Source: CAYJFD01 sp964369605
Lineage (GTDB): Bacteria; Bacteroidota; Bacteroidia; Bacteroidales; UBA932
Length of the DNA stretch: 37,812 nucleotides
Assembly: GCA_964369605.1 (NCBI GenBank)
Contig: CAYJFD010000021.1
Coordinates: forward strand, 1-37,812
Direction of reading: 5' to 3'
In this document: one piece after another, positions 1 to 8,023 of the stretch
Numbering within the stretch: the first letter of the stretch is position 1
Layout of the letters: each line of letters starts with the position of its first letter
Program-made: the position numbers and the translations under genes
Notes under the pieces: generated by a model
What the model was told of the DNA's origin: nothing
Databases searched by the model: none
What the model saw: the letters and a program-made list of their open reading frames with translations, nothing else

Positions 1-961
1 GTGCTATTATAGTATTGAACCAAAAATTTGATTGACAGTTTTCAGGTTCATTAAAGTACTTCACATCTTCGTGCTTGGCAAAGAATGTTCTGTATCGCTC
101 TGCTGTATCTCTTTTATCTTTAAGTATAAAATCTATTTGTTCTAGCTGGGCACAGCCTAAGGCAGCATTTATATTCGGCATACGATAATTATATCCGATA
201 TGATCGTGGATAAAGTCCCATTTATGAGGGACTTTTGCCTGTGTTGTTAGATGTTTTGCATAAGCCGCTAAATCTTCATCTTGGAATAATAACATTCCTC
301 CGCCGCCAGTAGTGATAGTTTTATTTCCATTAAAACTTATGGCTCCTACCTTTCCAAAAGTACCAGTATGTTTTCCCTTATAAAAGCTACCAAGACTTTC
401 TGCTGCGTCTTCTACGACTTCGATGTTATATTCTCTACAGACCTTTATAAGTTCGTCTATCTTCATAGGGTGACCAAAGGTGTGCATAGGAACGCAACAT
501 TTTATTCTACGATTTGTATGTATGTTGTAACACTCTCCATCACGCAGTTCTGCATTACTTTTTAACCACGCTTTTACTGCATCTGGTGATAGGCCCATCG
601 TCTCTGTATCCACATCTAGAAATACAGGGAAAGCGCCTATGTAACTAATGGCGTTACAAGTAGCGACAAAGGTCAGTGCTTGGGTTAAAACTTCATCGTT
701 TTGTTTTACACCTACTAATTCCATCGCTAGAAAAAGGGCATTTGTGCCGTTTACACAGACCACAGCCTTGGATGCTCCAGTATATTCTGCAACCATATCC
801 TCAAAGCGATCAACAAACTTACCTACGCTAGAAACAAAGGTCGAATCAATACACTCATTAAGATACTTCTTTTCATTACCTCCAAAGTATGGTGAATGAA
901 GAGGAATAAAATTATCAGAGTTATATAGCCTATGGATAAAACTAGTTAATTCTTGTTTCAT
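1..961 (-). CDS. legC: LegC-family PLP-dependent aminotransferase (C-terminal part beyond left edge)
   Basis: The ATG is at 961-959 and the frame stays open to base 1, giving about 320 residues of a protein usually near 390. It is a DegT/DnrJ/EryC1/StrS sugar aminotransferase. Visible landmarks are an N-terminal stretch with FVSSVGKFVDRFE, the phosphate-binding CVNGTNAL, an acidic EDAAESLG that contacts the cofactor pyridine, and SFNGNKTITTGGGG containing the Schiff-base lysine. These match the LegC-type subfamily, which aminates C4 of a UDP-4-keto-6-deoxy-HexNAc. The gene starts 7 bp after the stop of the 4,6-dehydratase gene at 969-2177, the usual LegB-LegC order. The pair makes a UDP-4-amino-4,6-dideoxy-GlcNAc-type intermediate for legionaminic acid, bacillosamine or QuiNAc4N; the genes that would decide lie outside the window. 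Family confidence is high, exact product moderate. Confidence 0.85.
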   Translation of the reverse strand, partial: MKQELTSFIHRLYNSDNFIPLHSPYFGGNEKKYLNECIDSTFVSSVGKFVDRFEDMVAEYTGASKAVVCVNGTNALFLAMELVGVKQNDEVLTQALTFVATCNAISYIGAFPVFLDVDTETMGLSPDAVKAWLKSNAELRDGECYNIHTNRRIKCCVPMHTFGHPMKIDELIKVCREYNIEVVEDAAESLGSFYKGKHTGTFGKVGAISFNGNKTITTGGGGMLLFQDEDLAAYAKHLTTQAKVPHKWDFIHDHIGYNYRMPNINAALGCAQLEQIDFILKDKRDTAERYRTFFAKHEDVKYFNEPENCQSNFWFNTIIA

Positions 962-968
962 AGTGAGT

Positions 969-2177
969 TTACATTTTCTGATCTAAGTTTTTCCCTTTTT
1001 CTGTATGTACAAAGTTAGGAATAAAATCTTTGATAGCACTTACTATTTCTTCTTTTGTAAAGATATTTTTATTAAATATACACTCTAGATTATTAAATAA
1101 TTCATCTATCTCTAAAATAGGTCTAGATTTAACATCTTCGATAACTCCTAGTGACAAGAATCGTTCTGTATTTACTTGTTCTCCTTCGATGAAAAATTCC
1201 TCGAAATCTTTTTCTCCAGTAGTGTCACTTTTGAAGTAAACAACAGGGTAGTTTTGATCTGAGACTAGCATAGTTGAGGCATATTCCTTAGCTTGCTCTT
1301 CGTTATCACATAATAGGGGAGTGTAGTTTAGTTCTCGAAGAAACTTATCACATATATGTGAGAAGGTCATCATTTGCTCTTCTCCTAGTTTTGGAAAGAA
1401 GACCTCTCTATTATTCCCTAAGATACAAGCGAGCATACATATTTGTCCACTTTCTTCAGGTGAAACAAAGTAGCGTTTTACGTCTGAAGGTGCAGCTAGG
1501 GGCTGTTTTTTCATTAGTCGCTCGATAAATCCTGCAAGTAATGAACCATTAGAGAATGCTACATTTGCAAAACGAGCTGTAGTTATCTTGAACTTATCTG
1601 CATAAGCCATTATCATATCCTCCATTATTTTCTTACTAGCTCCCATAACATTTACAGGGTTGGCAGCCTTATCAGTAGATACACAAAAGAAATGTTTGGG
1701 TGGGATCTCAACAAGTAAATCGAGAAGCTTACGAGCTTTAATTACGTTATTCTCTATTAGGGCTTCCACCGAAAACTGGTCTTTCTCACTTCTTACGTGT
1801 TTATGTGCAGAAAAGTTGGCTACGATATCAAAACCATTAGCCTCTCTAAAAATCTTTTCAAAAATAGGATCTGCAAAGTTAATAGGGTAGGTACGGTACT
1901 TTTCGGGAACATACATTCCATTAGTTGATCGAAGATCTCGAGTAAGCTCAGTTAGTCCGTTTTCATTTATATCTATGACCACTAATTCTTCGGGTCTGAA
2001 TGGTAGTATTGCCCTTATATATGAAGAACCGATCGTTCCAGCTCCTCCTATTACTAGAACTTTCTTATTCTTTATCTCAGAACAAAGAGTCTCGTGATAA
2101 GATTTTATATCTTTCTCAAATAAGCTGGATGTGCGTTTGGTTATATTGTTTGCTATGAAGTTTGTTATATCGATCAT
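969..2177 (-). CDS. legB: UDP-N-acetylglucosamine 4,6-dehydratase-like SDR (LegB/CapD family)
   Basis: 402-residue extended short-chain dehydrogenase of the CapD/FlaA1 soluble type. It has an NAD(P)-binding glycine motif GGAGTIG (residues 44-50), the acidic VVIDINENG at the end of beta-2, a VSTDKA segment (about 166-171) and an M-x-x-x-K variant (M178, K182) of the SDR YxxxK, typical of 4,6-dehydratases in this family. An extra 35 N-terminal residues precede the Rossmann fold, and no membrane helices are seen, unlike long CapD proteins. It should convert UDP-GlcNAc to the 4-keto-6-deoxy sugar used by the aminotransferase immediately downstream. A candidate Bacteroidota promoter lies about 42 bp before the ATG, so this pair may have its own transcript in addition to read-through. 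Confidence 0.88.
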   Translation of the reverse strand: MIDITNFIANNITKRTSSLFEKDIKSYHETLCSEIKNKKVLVIGGAGTIGSSYIRAILPFRPEELVVIDINENGLTELTRDLRSTNGMYVPEKYRTYPINFADPIFEKIFREANGFDIVANFSAHKHVRSEKDQFSVEALIENNVIKARKLLDLLVEIPPKHFFCVSTDKAANPVNVMGASKKIMEDMIMAYADKFKITTARFANVAFSNGSLLAGFIERLMKKQPLAAPSDVKRYFVSPEESGQICMLACILGNNREVFFPKLGEEQMMTFSHICDKFLRELNYTPLLCDNEEQAKEYASTMLVSDQNYPVVYFKSDTTGEKDFEEFFIEGEQVNTERFLSLGVIEDVKSRPILEIDELFNNLECIFNKNIFTKEEIVSAIKDFIPNFVHTEKGKNLDQKM

Positions 2178-2218
2178 TTTTTCTTTGCGTTAAGACGTTT
2201 TATTCAAGAATGAAGAAA

Positions 2219-2226
2219 CAAAGGTA
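2219..2226 (-). promoter_or_regulatory. Candidate Bacteroidota -7 box (TACCTTTG) before the LegB/LegC pair
   Basis: On the minus strand the 87-bp gap between the GT2 gene and the 4,6-dehydratase gene contains TACCTTTG, matching the Bacteroidota sigma consensus TAnnTTTG, about 42 bases before the ATG. There is no clear TTG about 20 bases further upstream, only a T-rich run, so the -33 element is weak. It would give the left-hand sugar pathway an internal promoter. Confidence 0.4.
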
Positions 2227-2264
2227 AACATAAATTATGTTAAAACTTTTGTTTATTCGGTATA

Positions 2265-3233
2265 TTATCTTTTTGGTCGAATCATATTGTTAACACTAAA
2301 TAGGATTCTTACTGGTAGTAGGGTATAACGTAGTGCTATGTGTAGTAGGATCCTTTTGTATATTTTTAAAGCTTTGCATCCTAGTACAAATTTGTTAGCT
2401 TCAGGAAAGTATTCTAAGAGTTTTTTCTGCTCAGTACCCTTTAATTTTCTTAAGATAACATATTTTACTTGAACTTGCTTTTGGCGGAGACCATAGATGA
2501 TATCTTCGCTTACTTCCTTGTCGGATAGAAAGTCGCTAACTTCTAGTATTGCATTAAAGTGATCGTATACGCGTTCATTATTCGGAGACTTGGTTAATGA
2601 GTTCTCATTCTGTCTATAGTGATAGTAAGATTTTTTTATAGACACTATTTTTTTTGCATAGTAGAATAATTGTACACTAAGTGCTAGATCCTCCCATATA
2701 TTAAAGTGTCGATTTAAAGCTATTTTATTATCTGTGATAATCGAGCGTTTTATTAGTTTAATACAAAGATAAGATGAGATCTTGCCATTGAGAATATAAC
2801 TGATATTTTCCTTAGCTAGTGCGCTATGTCTATTTGATATATAATTTTGAGACTCTAAAGTGTTTATATAGAAGTCTGCACAAACTATGTCTGCATCTGC
2901 TTCTAGAGCCTTATTATACATTTCCTCAAGCATCTGAGGCTCTACCCAGTCGTCGCTATCTATATGAATAATGTATTTTCCTTTAGCCGCAAGAGTACCA
3001 GTGTGCCGAGCTGCAGCTAGGCCTTCGTTATCAGTCTTATTTATGACGGTAATAGTGAGCGTTGGAAAATCCTGGATAAGATTAGCGACTATCTCCATAG
3101 AATTATCAGGAGTGGCATCATTAACTAAGATAAACTCTACTCCTTCAGTAAGGGTTTGGGTAAAAAGCGAGCGAAGACATCTTTCGATATAGCTTTCTAC
3201 ATTATATATGGGTATAATTACTGATATGGTCAT
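2265..3233 (-). CDS. Glycosyltransferase family 2
   Basis: 322-residue GT-A glycosyltransferase. The N-terminus carries the GT2 signature ISVIIPIYNVE (3-13), then a nucleotide-binding VNDATPDNS (37-45) and DSDD (92-95), the metal/donor-binding DxD-type motif. A basic, partly hydrophobic C-terminus (about 275-322) may hold it at the inner membrane. It adds one sugar of the repeat unit; donor and linkage cannot be read from sequence. Its first roughly 35 codons are close at DNA level to the GT2 gene at 20045-21055 and to the remnant at 17419-17631, so this family has been duplicated or shuffled within the locus. It lies 22 bp downstream of the GT56-like gene. Confidence 0.9.
   Translation of the reverse strand: MTISVIIPIYNVESYIERCLRSLFTQTLTEGVEFILVNDATPDNSMEIVANLIQDFPTLTITVINKTDNEGLAAARHTGTLAAKGKYIIHIDSDDWVEPQMLEEMYNKALEADADIVCADFYINTLESQNYISNRHSALAKENISYILNGKISSYLCIKLIKRSIITDNKIALNRHFNIWEDLALSVQLFYYAKKIVSIKKSYYHYRQNENSLTKSPNNERVYDHFNAILEVSDFLSDKEVSEDIIYGLRQKQVQVKYVILRKLKGTEQKKLLEYFPEANKFVLGCKALKIYKRILLHIALRYTLLPVRILFSVNNMIRPKR
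3130..3233 (-). repeat. Shared GT2 5' segment, copy A
   Basis: The first 35 or so codons of this GT2 gene closely resemble the 5' ends at 20952-21055 and 17527-17631. For example the plus-strand run GTTTGGGTAAAAAGCGAG is identical here and in the remnant. Similarity falls off sharply after the motif GVEFI. Confidence 0.7.
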
Positions 3234-3255
3234 GAATTTACAGAATTATATTTTT

Positions 3256-4383
3256 TTATTTTTTTAAAGAATCCAAAGTGTTTTGTAATTCTTTTGCATA
3301 TTCTGCTTTAGAATAGCTACGAAGATTAAATATATTTAAATTGTGTGAAGCATCCTCGGGTGATAAAACTTCTGTTAGGGACCTTTCAGATAAATCGTCT
3401 TCGATAGAATATACAATATACTTATCTATTTCTTTTAACTGCTTATAGACAATACTTTTTTTATACAAGAACACCTTTATCGCATTCTGTAAGCAATAAT
3501 ATATATTGCCCATCGCTTGTTGTCGTATATTTCCAAAAATAGCATGTGTACTACTGTCTTGTAGTTTACTGTATTCTTCTAAAGGCATAAATTTGTCGAT
3601 TATCACGATGTTCATTTTAGAGAAAAAAACTGCTTTTCTTTTAACAAGATCGATATACTTTTTATCGCCGTAGCTTAGCGGAATAATTATATTTTGGTCT
3701 TTATTAAGATTGATCTTATTTAAAACCCTTAATACATCTAGATGGTTTCCAGTTGGAGCTCCTGAATTTCCGAGAAAGATATGCCCTGTTTTCTTTTTAC
3801 TCGTCACAACATTATCAGCCCTTAAACGAGGTACTATAAATGGCTTTGCTTTAAAGAAATCATATTTTTGAAGTAATTCATATTCTATTGGTAGTACAGT
3901 TCTACAGTAATCGAATCGACCGAAGATTCTATGTAATTCATTCTGATACTTTCTATGATATAGAAAGCGTTTTATACAGAATTTAAAACGCTTATAGATG
4001 GATAATGTATATCTTCTAGTCAAGGGTTTAAATAATTTAAGATCAATCAACGTACCACCTAATGTTGGAAAATAGAGTTCAAATCCCCAAAACCATACTG
4101 CGACAATCGTTTTTTTATCTATGTAATCAAACATCTGATAGAAACGGGGATCTAAAGAATGAAAGTAGATTAGATGAATATCTTTTGAAGAGAACATTAA
4201 TTTCAAATCAGAAATAGATTTAATTATTGTCAATCTATCAATATTTTTTATAGTGTGAAACTTATAATCTATCGTCTCAGTAAAAAACACGAAGATATTC
4301 TCATAATTATCTATCTGCTCCCAATAGGGTAAAAGTTTATCAAAGAATTTATCATCTGCGATTATATGTATTATCTTTCTCAT
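3256..4383 (-). CDS. WecF/RffT-like glycosyltransferase (GT56, 4-acylamino-dideoxyhexose transferase)
   Basis: 375 residues from the ATG at 4383-4381; a TTG nine bases upstream is in frame but unnecessary. The protein resembles the GT56 family, whose E. coli member WecF (359 residues) moves Fuc4NAc from dTDP-Fuc4NAc to a lipid-linked intermediate at the inner membrane. Family-like blocks are GNSGAPTGNH (about 205-214), PLSYGD (235-240), and RQQAMGN (287-293). GT56 enzymes use dTDP-4-acetamido-4,6-dideoxyhexose donors, which fits the deoxyaminosugar and acyl-chain genes just upstream, so this is the best candidate to transfer that sugar (inference). A 110-bp AT-rich gap separates it from the metallo-hydrolase gene; I see no gene or clear promoter there. 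Confidence 0.8.
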   Translation of the reverse strand: MRKIIHIIADDKFFDKLLPYWEQIDNYENIFVFFTETIDYKFHTIKNIDRLTIIKSISDLKLMFSSKDIHLIYFHSLDPRFYQMFDYIDKKTIVAVWFWGFELYFPTLGGTLIDLKLFKPLTRRYTLSIYKRFKFCIKRFLYHRKYQNELHRIFGRFDYCRTVLPIEYELLQKYDFFKAKPFIVPRLRADNVVTSKKKTGHIFLGNSGAPTGNHLDVLRVLNKINLNKDQNIIIPLSYGDKKYIDLVKRKAVFFSKMNIVIIDKFMPLEEYSKLQDSSTHAIFGNIRQQAMGNIYYCLQNAIKVFLYKKSIVYKQLKEIDKYIVYSIEDDLSERSLTEVLSPEDASHNLNIFNLRSYSKAEYAKELQNTLDSLKK

Positions 4384-4493
4384 TTTATTCAATAAAATAT
4401 TCTCTATTCATCGTCATTTTCTATATTACTATTTATATATGTTTGACATAGCCTTACATCCTTAACAACTTATCCGATAGTATCATACTCAGC

Positions 4494-5141
4494 CTACTGT
4501 ATGTACTCCCGATAAAACCCATCGACTTCCACAAGTGAAAATGGTTCTCCGTGTCCAGGGTAAATGGTTGTATTTGCTGGAAATATATTAAAAATATGTT
4601 GCAACGATTTCTTAAAATCAGCATAGGACCCTCCGTATCTTTTTTTGATAACAGGTTTTATACTATTCAGTATAGTGTCGCCTGTGAATAGCCTATTTCC
4701 TTCAGCAATACATATTGAAGCGTCTGTATGTCCGGGCGTATGATGAAAATAGAAATCATATCCCTGCCAATGAAAGACATTGTTCAAGCTCTCAGCAGTG
4801 TAATCAATATGCTCAATGCTAAATTTCGTTTTATCTTGAAAATAGAGAAGATTGAAATAATTCTGCGGCACAGCCAATTTCTCTGCACATCGCTTTGAAC
4901 AGATTATCTTTGCTCCATATTTTTCTCTTAACAAATTTGCACTCCAAACGTGATCAAAATGTTCATGTGTCAGAATGATATAACTTGGCGTTAAGCTATT
5001 TGTCGTAAAGAAATCCACAAATGCACTTATTTCTTTGCTACCACAATCTATCACGATGCAATCATTCGTTTGCTCTTTGTCAAAAAAAATATAGGCATTC
5101 GAATCTACTGGAGCATTTAATATGGAGTATATTTGTAGCAT
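4494..5141 (-). CDS. Metallo-beta-lactamase-fold hydrolase (possible thioesterase of the acyl module)
   Basis: 215-residue glyoxalase II-like MBL protein with the full metal set: HEHFDH (59-64), the PGHTD histidine (138), the TGDT aspartate (155) and the YPGHGEP histidine (197). No signal peptide, so cytoplasmic. It starts 5 bp after the stop of a KASIII gene and closes the run of fatty-acid genes. MBL-fold proteins of this size include thioesterases that release products from CoA, ACP or small-molecule thioesters, so a thioesterase or editing role in the local acyl pathway is reasonable, but the fold alone cannot exclude glyoxalase-type activity. Family confidence is high; the role is inferred from position. 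Confidence 0.85.
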   Translation of the reverse strand: MLQIYSILNAPVDSNAYIFFDKEQTNDCIVIDCGSKEISAFVDFFTTNSLTPSYIILTHEHFDHVWSANLLREKYGAKIICSKRCAEKLAVPQNYFNLLYFQDKTKFSIEHIDYTAESLNNVFHWQGYDFYFHHTPGHTDASICIAEGNRLFTGDTILNSIKPVIKKRYGGSYADFKKSLQHIFNIFPANTTIYPGHGEPFSLVEVDGFYREYIQ

Positions 5142-5146
5142 TTGGC

Positions 5147-6208
5147 TTACAGCTCTAACAGTTCAGTAGTAACCACGTTATGCGTCTTGATATATGCAGC
5201 ACCCCAGACAAATCCTGAACCTATTGCAGAAAACAACAAAGTTAAAGGCTTTTGGGAGAGTTCTTGATTAATCTCTGTTACCATTGTTAATGGAATAGAC
5301 GCGGAGCAAGTATTTCCAAAACGATCAAGATTAGTTGGTATTTTTTGTTTATCCAATTTCAACTTCTTTGCAACTGTCATATTCAATTTAAGATTAGCTT
5401 GATGGAAGATATAGTAATCAATATCATTATGTAAATCTATATCAAAATGCTCACACATAGCTTTTACTGCTCTTGGGCACTGAGTTATTGCAAATGAGAA
5501 TACCTCCAATCCATCCATAACGCCATGAATAGGAGCACGCATAGAACCATCTTCACAAAGGACTTCTTTAAAAGATTCGCGTGACACTGGATTCCTGTAA
5601 CCACTGTGAGGATGATAAACACTTTTATACTTAGAGCCATCACTCAAAAGGTTCAAATATATAGGTTCTGCTTTTTCATCAAACTCCCAAGCGGTAACGC
5701 TTCCAGCATCTCCGAAGATCGGGTATCTAGATTGATCTTTGGGGGATGATGTCATTGAGTGCGTATCGCCTATAAGAAGTAATGCTCTCTTTTGCACACC
5801 AGATTGCAGCATGCTCCCAACGATTGAAAGAGATTGTAAAAAAGCGGAACAAGGCGCTGAAATATCAAGTGTAAAGCAGGATTTTGATAATCCTAACCTA
5901 TCTTGGAGAATACAAGATGTTGCTGGAGAACGATAGTCGGGAGTCAATGATGCAAAAATGAGTATATCAACACTTTCTCTTTCCCAACCTAATTTGTCTA
6001 GCAACTCGTTCGCTGATTTAAAGCACAAATCTGATGTGCATTGTCCACTTTTTACAAAGCGTCGTTCTTTTATACCGGTAGAACTAATAAACTTTTCTAC
6101 ATTATCATCATTTGCTAAAATTTCAATATCTTCTGATTTGATGATAGTTGAAGGAACACATGCAGAAATCCCTTTAAGGGACACTTTATTTATAGAAAAA
6201 AAAGCCAT
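5147..6208 (-). CDS. Beta-ketoacyl-ACP synthase III, copy A
   Basis: 353-residue thiolase-fold condensing enzyme. The FabH-type triad is intact: Cys120 in DISAPCSAF, His269 in FHQAN and Asn299 in GNTCSASIP. It would join an acyl-CoA primer to malonyl-ACP, giving a 3-ketoacyl-ACP. It is a paralogue of the KASIII at 6948-8009: same length, shared GYRNPxS segment near 203-209, and same triad spacing. Because Asn is kept, it looks like a true condensing enzyme rather than a CerJ-type KASIII acyltransferase, which has Asp there. It is separated from the upstream acyltransferase gene by 119 bp that contain a perfect 9-bp inverted repeat. A housekeeping FabH role is unlikely because it sits inside a sugar-modification block. 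Confidence 0.92.
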   Translation of the reverse strand: MAFFSINKVSLKGISACVPSTIIKSEDIEILANDDNVEKFISSTGIKERRFVKSGQCTSDLCFKSANELLDKLGWERESVDILIFASLTPDYRSPATSCILQDRLGLSKSCFTLDISAPCSAFLQSLSIVGSMLQSGVQKRALLLIGDTHSMTSSPKDQSRYPIFGDAGSVTAWEFDEKAEPIYLNLLSDGSKYKSVYHPHSGYRNPVSRESFKEVLCEDGSMRAPIHGVMDGLEVFSFAITQCPRAVKAMCEHFDIDLHNDIDYYIFHQANLKLNMTVAKKLKLDKQKIPTNLDRFGNTCSASIPLTMVTEINQELSQKPLTLLFSAIGSGFVWGAAYIKTHNVVTTELLEL

Positions 6209-6256
6209 AATTAAAATTTATTTTAGCAGGGTTTCAATTATTTATTATTACTTAGA

Positions 6257-6289
6257 AATTTGGGAGAAGAACCCATAACATCCCAAATT
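6257..6289. repeat. Inverted repeat in gap between acyltransferase and KASIII A
   Basis: Two perfect complementary 9-base arms, AATTTGGGA at 6257-6265 and TCCCAAATT at 6281-6289, are separated by a 15-base loop. Neither side is followed by a T-run on either strand, so it is a poor intrinsic terminator. It may be an mRNA processing or stability hairpin between the two coding regions. Confidence 0.4.
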
Positions 6290-6327
6290 AAAGCATTTTA
6301 GCGCAAAATTTATGATTTATACTGCGT

Positions 6328-6951
6328 TTATTCTATTTTCTTTGCAGGGTTTCCTATCACGGTTGTTCCCTGTTTAACAGTTCTCATTACAACACTTGCT
6401 GCTCCAATAACTGCAGCTGCTTCGATTTTGACTTTTGGATATAATGTACATCTTGTGTAAAGTGTCACCAAATTAGCTATACGATTATAGCCACTAATAA
6501 CATTTCCAACAAAGAGGTGGGAAAAATCGCCTATCGATGAGTCGTGTCCTATATTACAATGATCTTGGATTATCACGTGATTACCAATTTGTGAGTTTAT
6601 AGAGATTGTCGTGAAAGCTCCAATAAGGTTACCATACCCAAGAGTTACAGACGGAGAAATATTAGCCGTTGGATGAATAATATTAATAAACTTGCCGCCT
6701 TTGCTTTCAATCAAATCTATAGCAGACTTTCTTTCTAAGACAGAAGGAAGTGCACAAATGAACAAATCGTTTTCTTCTGGCATATAATCATCAACAATAG
6801 AAATAACATTAAAAAAGTCATCCTCAATATTCGTGCTTTTATCTATAAAGCCCTTAAGATTCCATTCCGTATTGAAATCTTTTGATAATAACGCATATTC
6901 GTAAGTGATCCTACCAAGATTTCCTGCTCCAATTATTATTAATTCTTTCAT
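6328..6951 (-). CDS. PglD/NeuD-like hexapeptide-repeat sugar O/N-acyltransferase
   Basis: 207 residues from ATG 6951-6949; the longer reading from a TTG at 6972 is rejected because the ATG forms a classic ATGA overlap with the TGA of the upstream KASIII gene. An N-terminal nucleotide-sugar-binding fold opens with ELIIIGAGNLGR, followed by a left-handed beta-helix of hexapeptide repeats from about residue 90, with NIGHDSSIGD holding the histidine used as general base in PglD. Family members acylate the 4-amino group of UDP- or dTDP-aminosugars, normally from acetyl-CoA. Here, translational coupling to KASIII suggests that the donor may be the acyl-ACP made by the neighbouring genes; hexapeptide enzymes LpxA and LpxD show that this fold can use acyl-ACP. 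Donor and acceptor are inferred. Confidence 0.85.
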   Translation of the reverse strand: MKELIIIGAGNLGRITYEYALLSKDFNTEWNLKGFIDKSTNIEDDFFNVISIVDDYMPEENDLFICALPSVLERKSAIDLIESKGGKFINIIHPTANISPSVTLGYGNLIGAFTTISINSQIGNHVIIQDHCNIGHDSSIGDFSHLFVGNVISGYNRIANLVTLYTRCTLYPKVKIEAAAVIGAASVVMRTVKQGTTVIGNPAKKIE

Positions 6952-8009
6952 AGATATATTAATTCGGGACAAATAATATTGCCTTTTGTTTTTACTATTG
7001 CTGATGCCACTGAGATTCCTGCACTAATTGCATTCATACCTAGTGTTAATTCGTCTTGTCTTAGTTTATCAGATAGTTCAGTTATCATAAGCAGTGGTAT
7101 AGTTGAACCGCTTGTATTTCCAAATCTGGAAATATTATATGGTGTTTTTTCTGTTGAGATTCCTATTTTTTTTCTTACTTTTTCGCAAAGAAATTTATTT
7201 GCTTGATGGACTAAAAAGAAATCCAAATCATCATTCGAGATGTCTAAATGCGTGCAGAGTGCTTTAAAGTTCTTAGGCATATGGCGTATTGCTGTTGAAA
7301 ACACCGTTGTTCCATTCATATACAGCTGTTGTGGTGTTCTTATATTTCCATCTTCATCTTCTGCTTCTATAAAAGAGGTCTCTGAAATAGGATTGCGATA
7401 CCCTCCGTCTGGAATTATCACTTCATTATAAACAGCACCAAAAGTTTCAAAATTAAAAAATAATTGATCATAATTTTCATCATTATATTCCAATGCTGTC
7501 GCAGTTCCAGCATCGCCGAATAATAAGTAGGAACTTTTATCTTTGTAATTTACATTCTTAGATTGCGTATTACCAACTAACAAGAGCGCTTTTTTTATTT
7601 TTGAAGCTGATATTATACTTGCCAGAGTAGATAACCCATACAAATAGGCTGTACATGCCATAGAGATATCGAAAGTGAGACACGTATTAGAAAGCCCTAA
7701 TCTCTCTTGTAAAACGCAAGCCGTTGAAGGTAATTTGTAATCGGGTGTTTGCGATACAAAGATCAATGCTTCGATTTCTTTTTTATCCCAAGCAAGATCT
7801 TCAATTAGTTTTTCTGCAGCTTTTGCACACAAATCAGAAGTACAAGTGTCAGAATCTGCGCAATGTCGATAGCGAATACCTGTTGTTTCTATATATTTCT
7901 CCCTTTCTGCGATTGATAATAATTCATAATCCATATTATCAACTAACCTCTCGGGCACACATGCTGCTACACCTCGTATTTTTACGTTTTTTATATCTAG
8001 AAATGACAT
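6948..8009 (-). CDS. Beta-ketoacyl-ACP synthase III, copy B
   Basis: 353-residue FabH-like enzyme with Cys119 in DISMACTAYL, His268 in VHQAN and Asn298 in GNTSGSTIP. The triad is complete and the length equals that of copy A. It overlaps the downstream acyltransferase by ATGA and lies 14 bp from the reductase gene upstream, so reductase, KASIII B and acyltransferase look translationally linked. Two paralogous condensing enzymes without a FabF/FabB elongation enzyme suggest either two different primers or that one copy has a specialised transfer role. Dispensing with elongation fits a short acyl product. Confidence 0.92.
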   Translation of the reverse strand: MSFLDIKNVKIRGVAACVPERLVDNMDYELLSIAEREKYIETTGIRYRHCADSDTCTSDLCAKAAEKLIEDLAWDKKEIEALIFVSQTPDYKLPSTACVLQERLGLSNTCLTFDISMACTAYLYGLSTLASIISASKIKKALLLVGNTQSKNVNYKDKSSYLLFGDAGTATALEYNDENYDQLFFNFETFGAVYNEVIIPDGGYRNPISETSFIEAEDEDGNIRTPQQLYMNGTTVFSTAIRHMPKNFKALCTHLDISNDDLDFFLVHQANKFLCEKVRKKIGISTEKTPYNISRFGNTSGSTIPLLMITELSDKLRQDELTLGMNAISAGISVASAIVKTKGNIICPELIYL

Positions 8010-8023
8010 AATTGTTACTTTCG

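Noticed and set aside
1..2177. Firm assignment to legionaminic acid biosynthesis
   Set aside because: Only the first two steps are visible; bacillosamine or QuiNAc4N routes start the same way.
4384..4493. Promoter or small gene in the gap before the GT56 gene
   Set aside because: AT-rich with no TAnnTTTG box and no convincing frame on either strand.
6952..6972. Seven-codon extension of the PglD-like protein from a TTG
   Set aside because: The ATG at 6951 matches the family start and makes an ATGA overlap with KASIII B.
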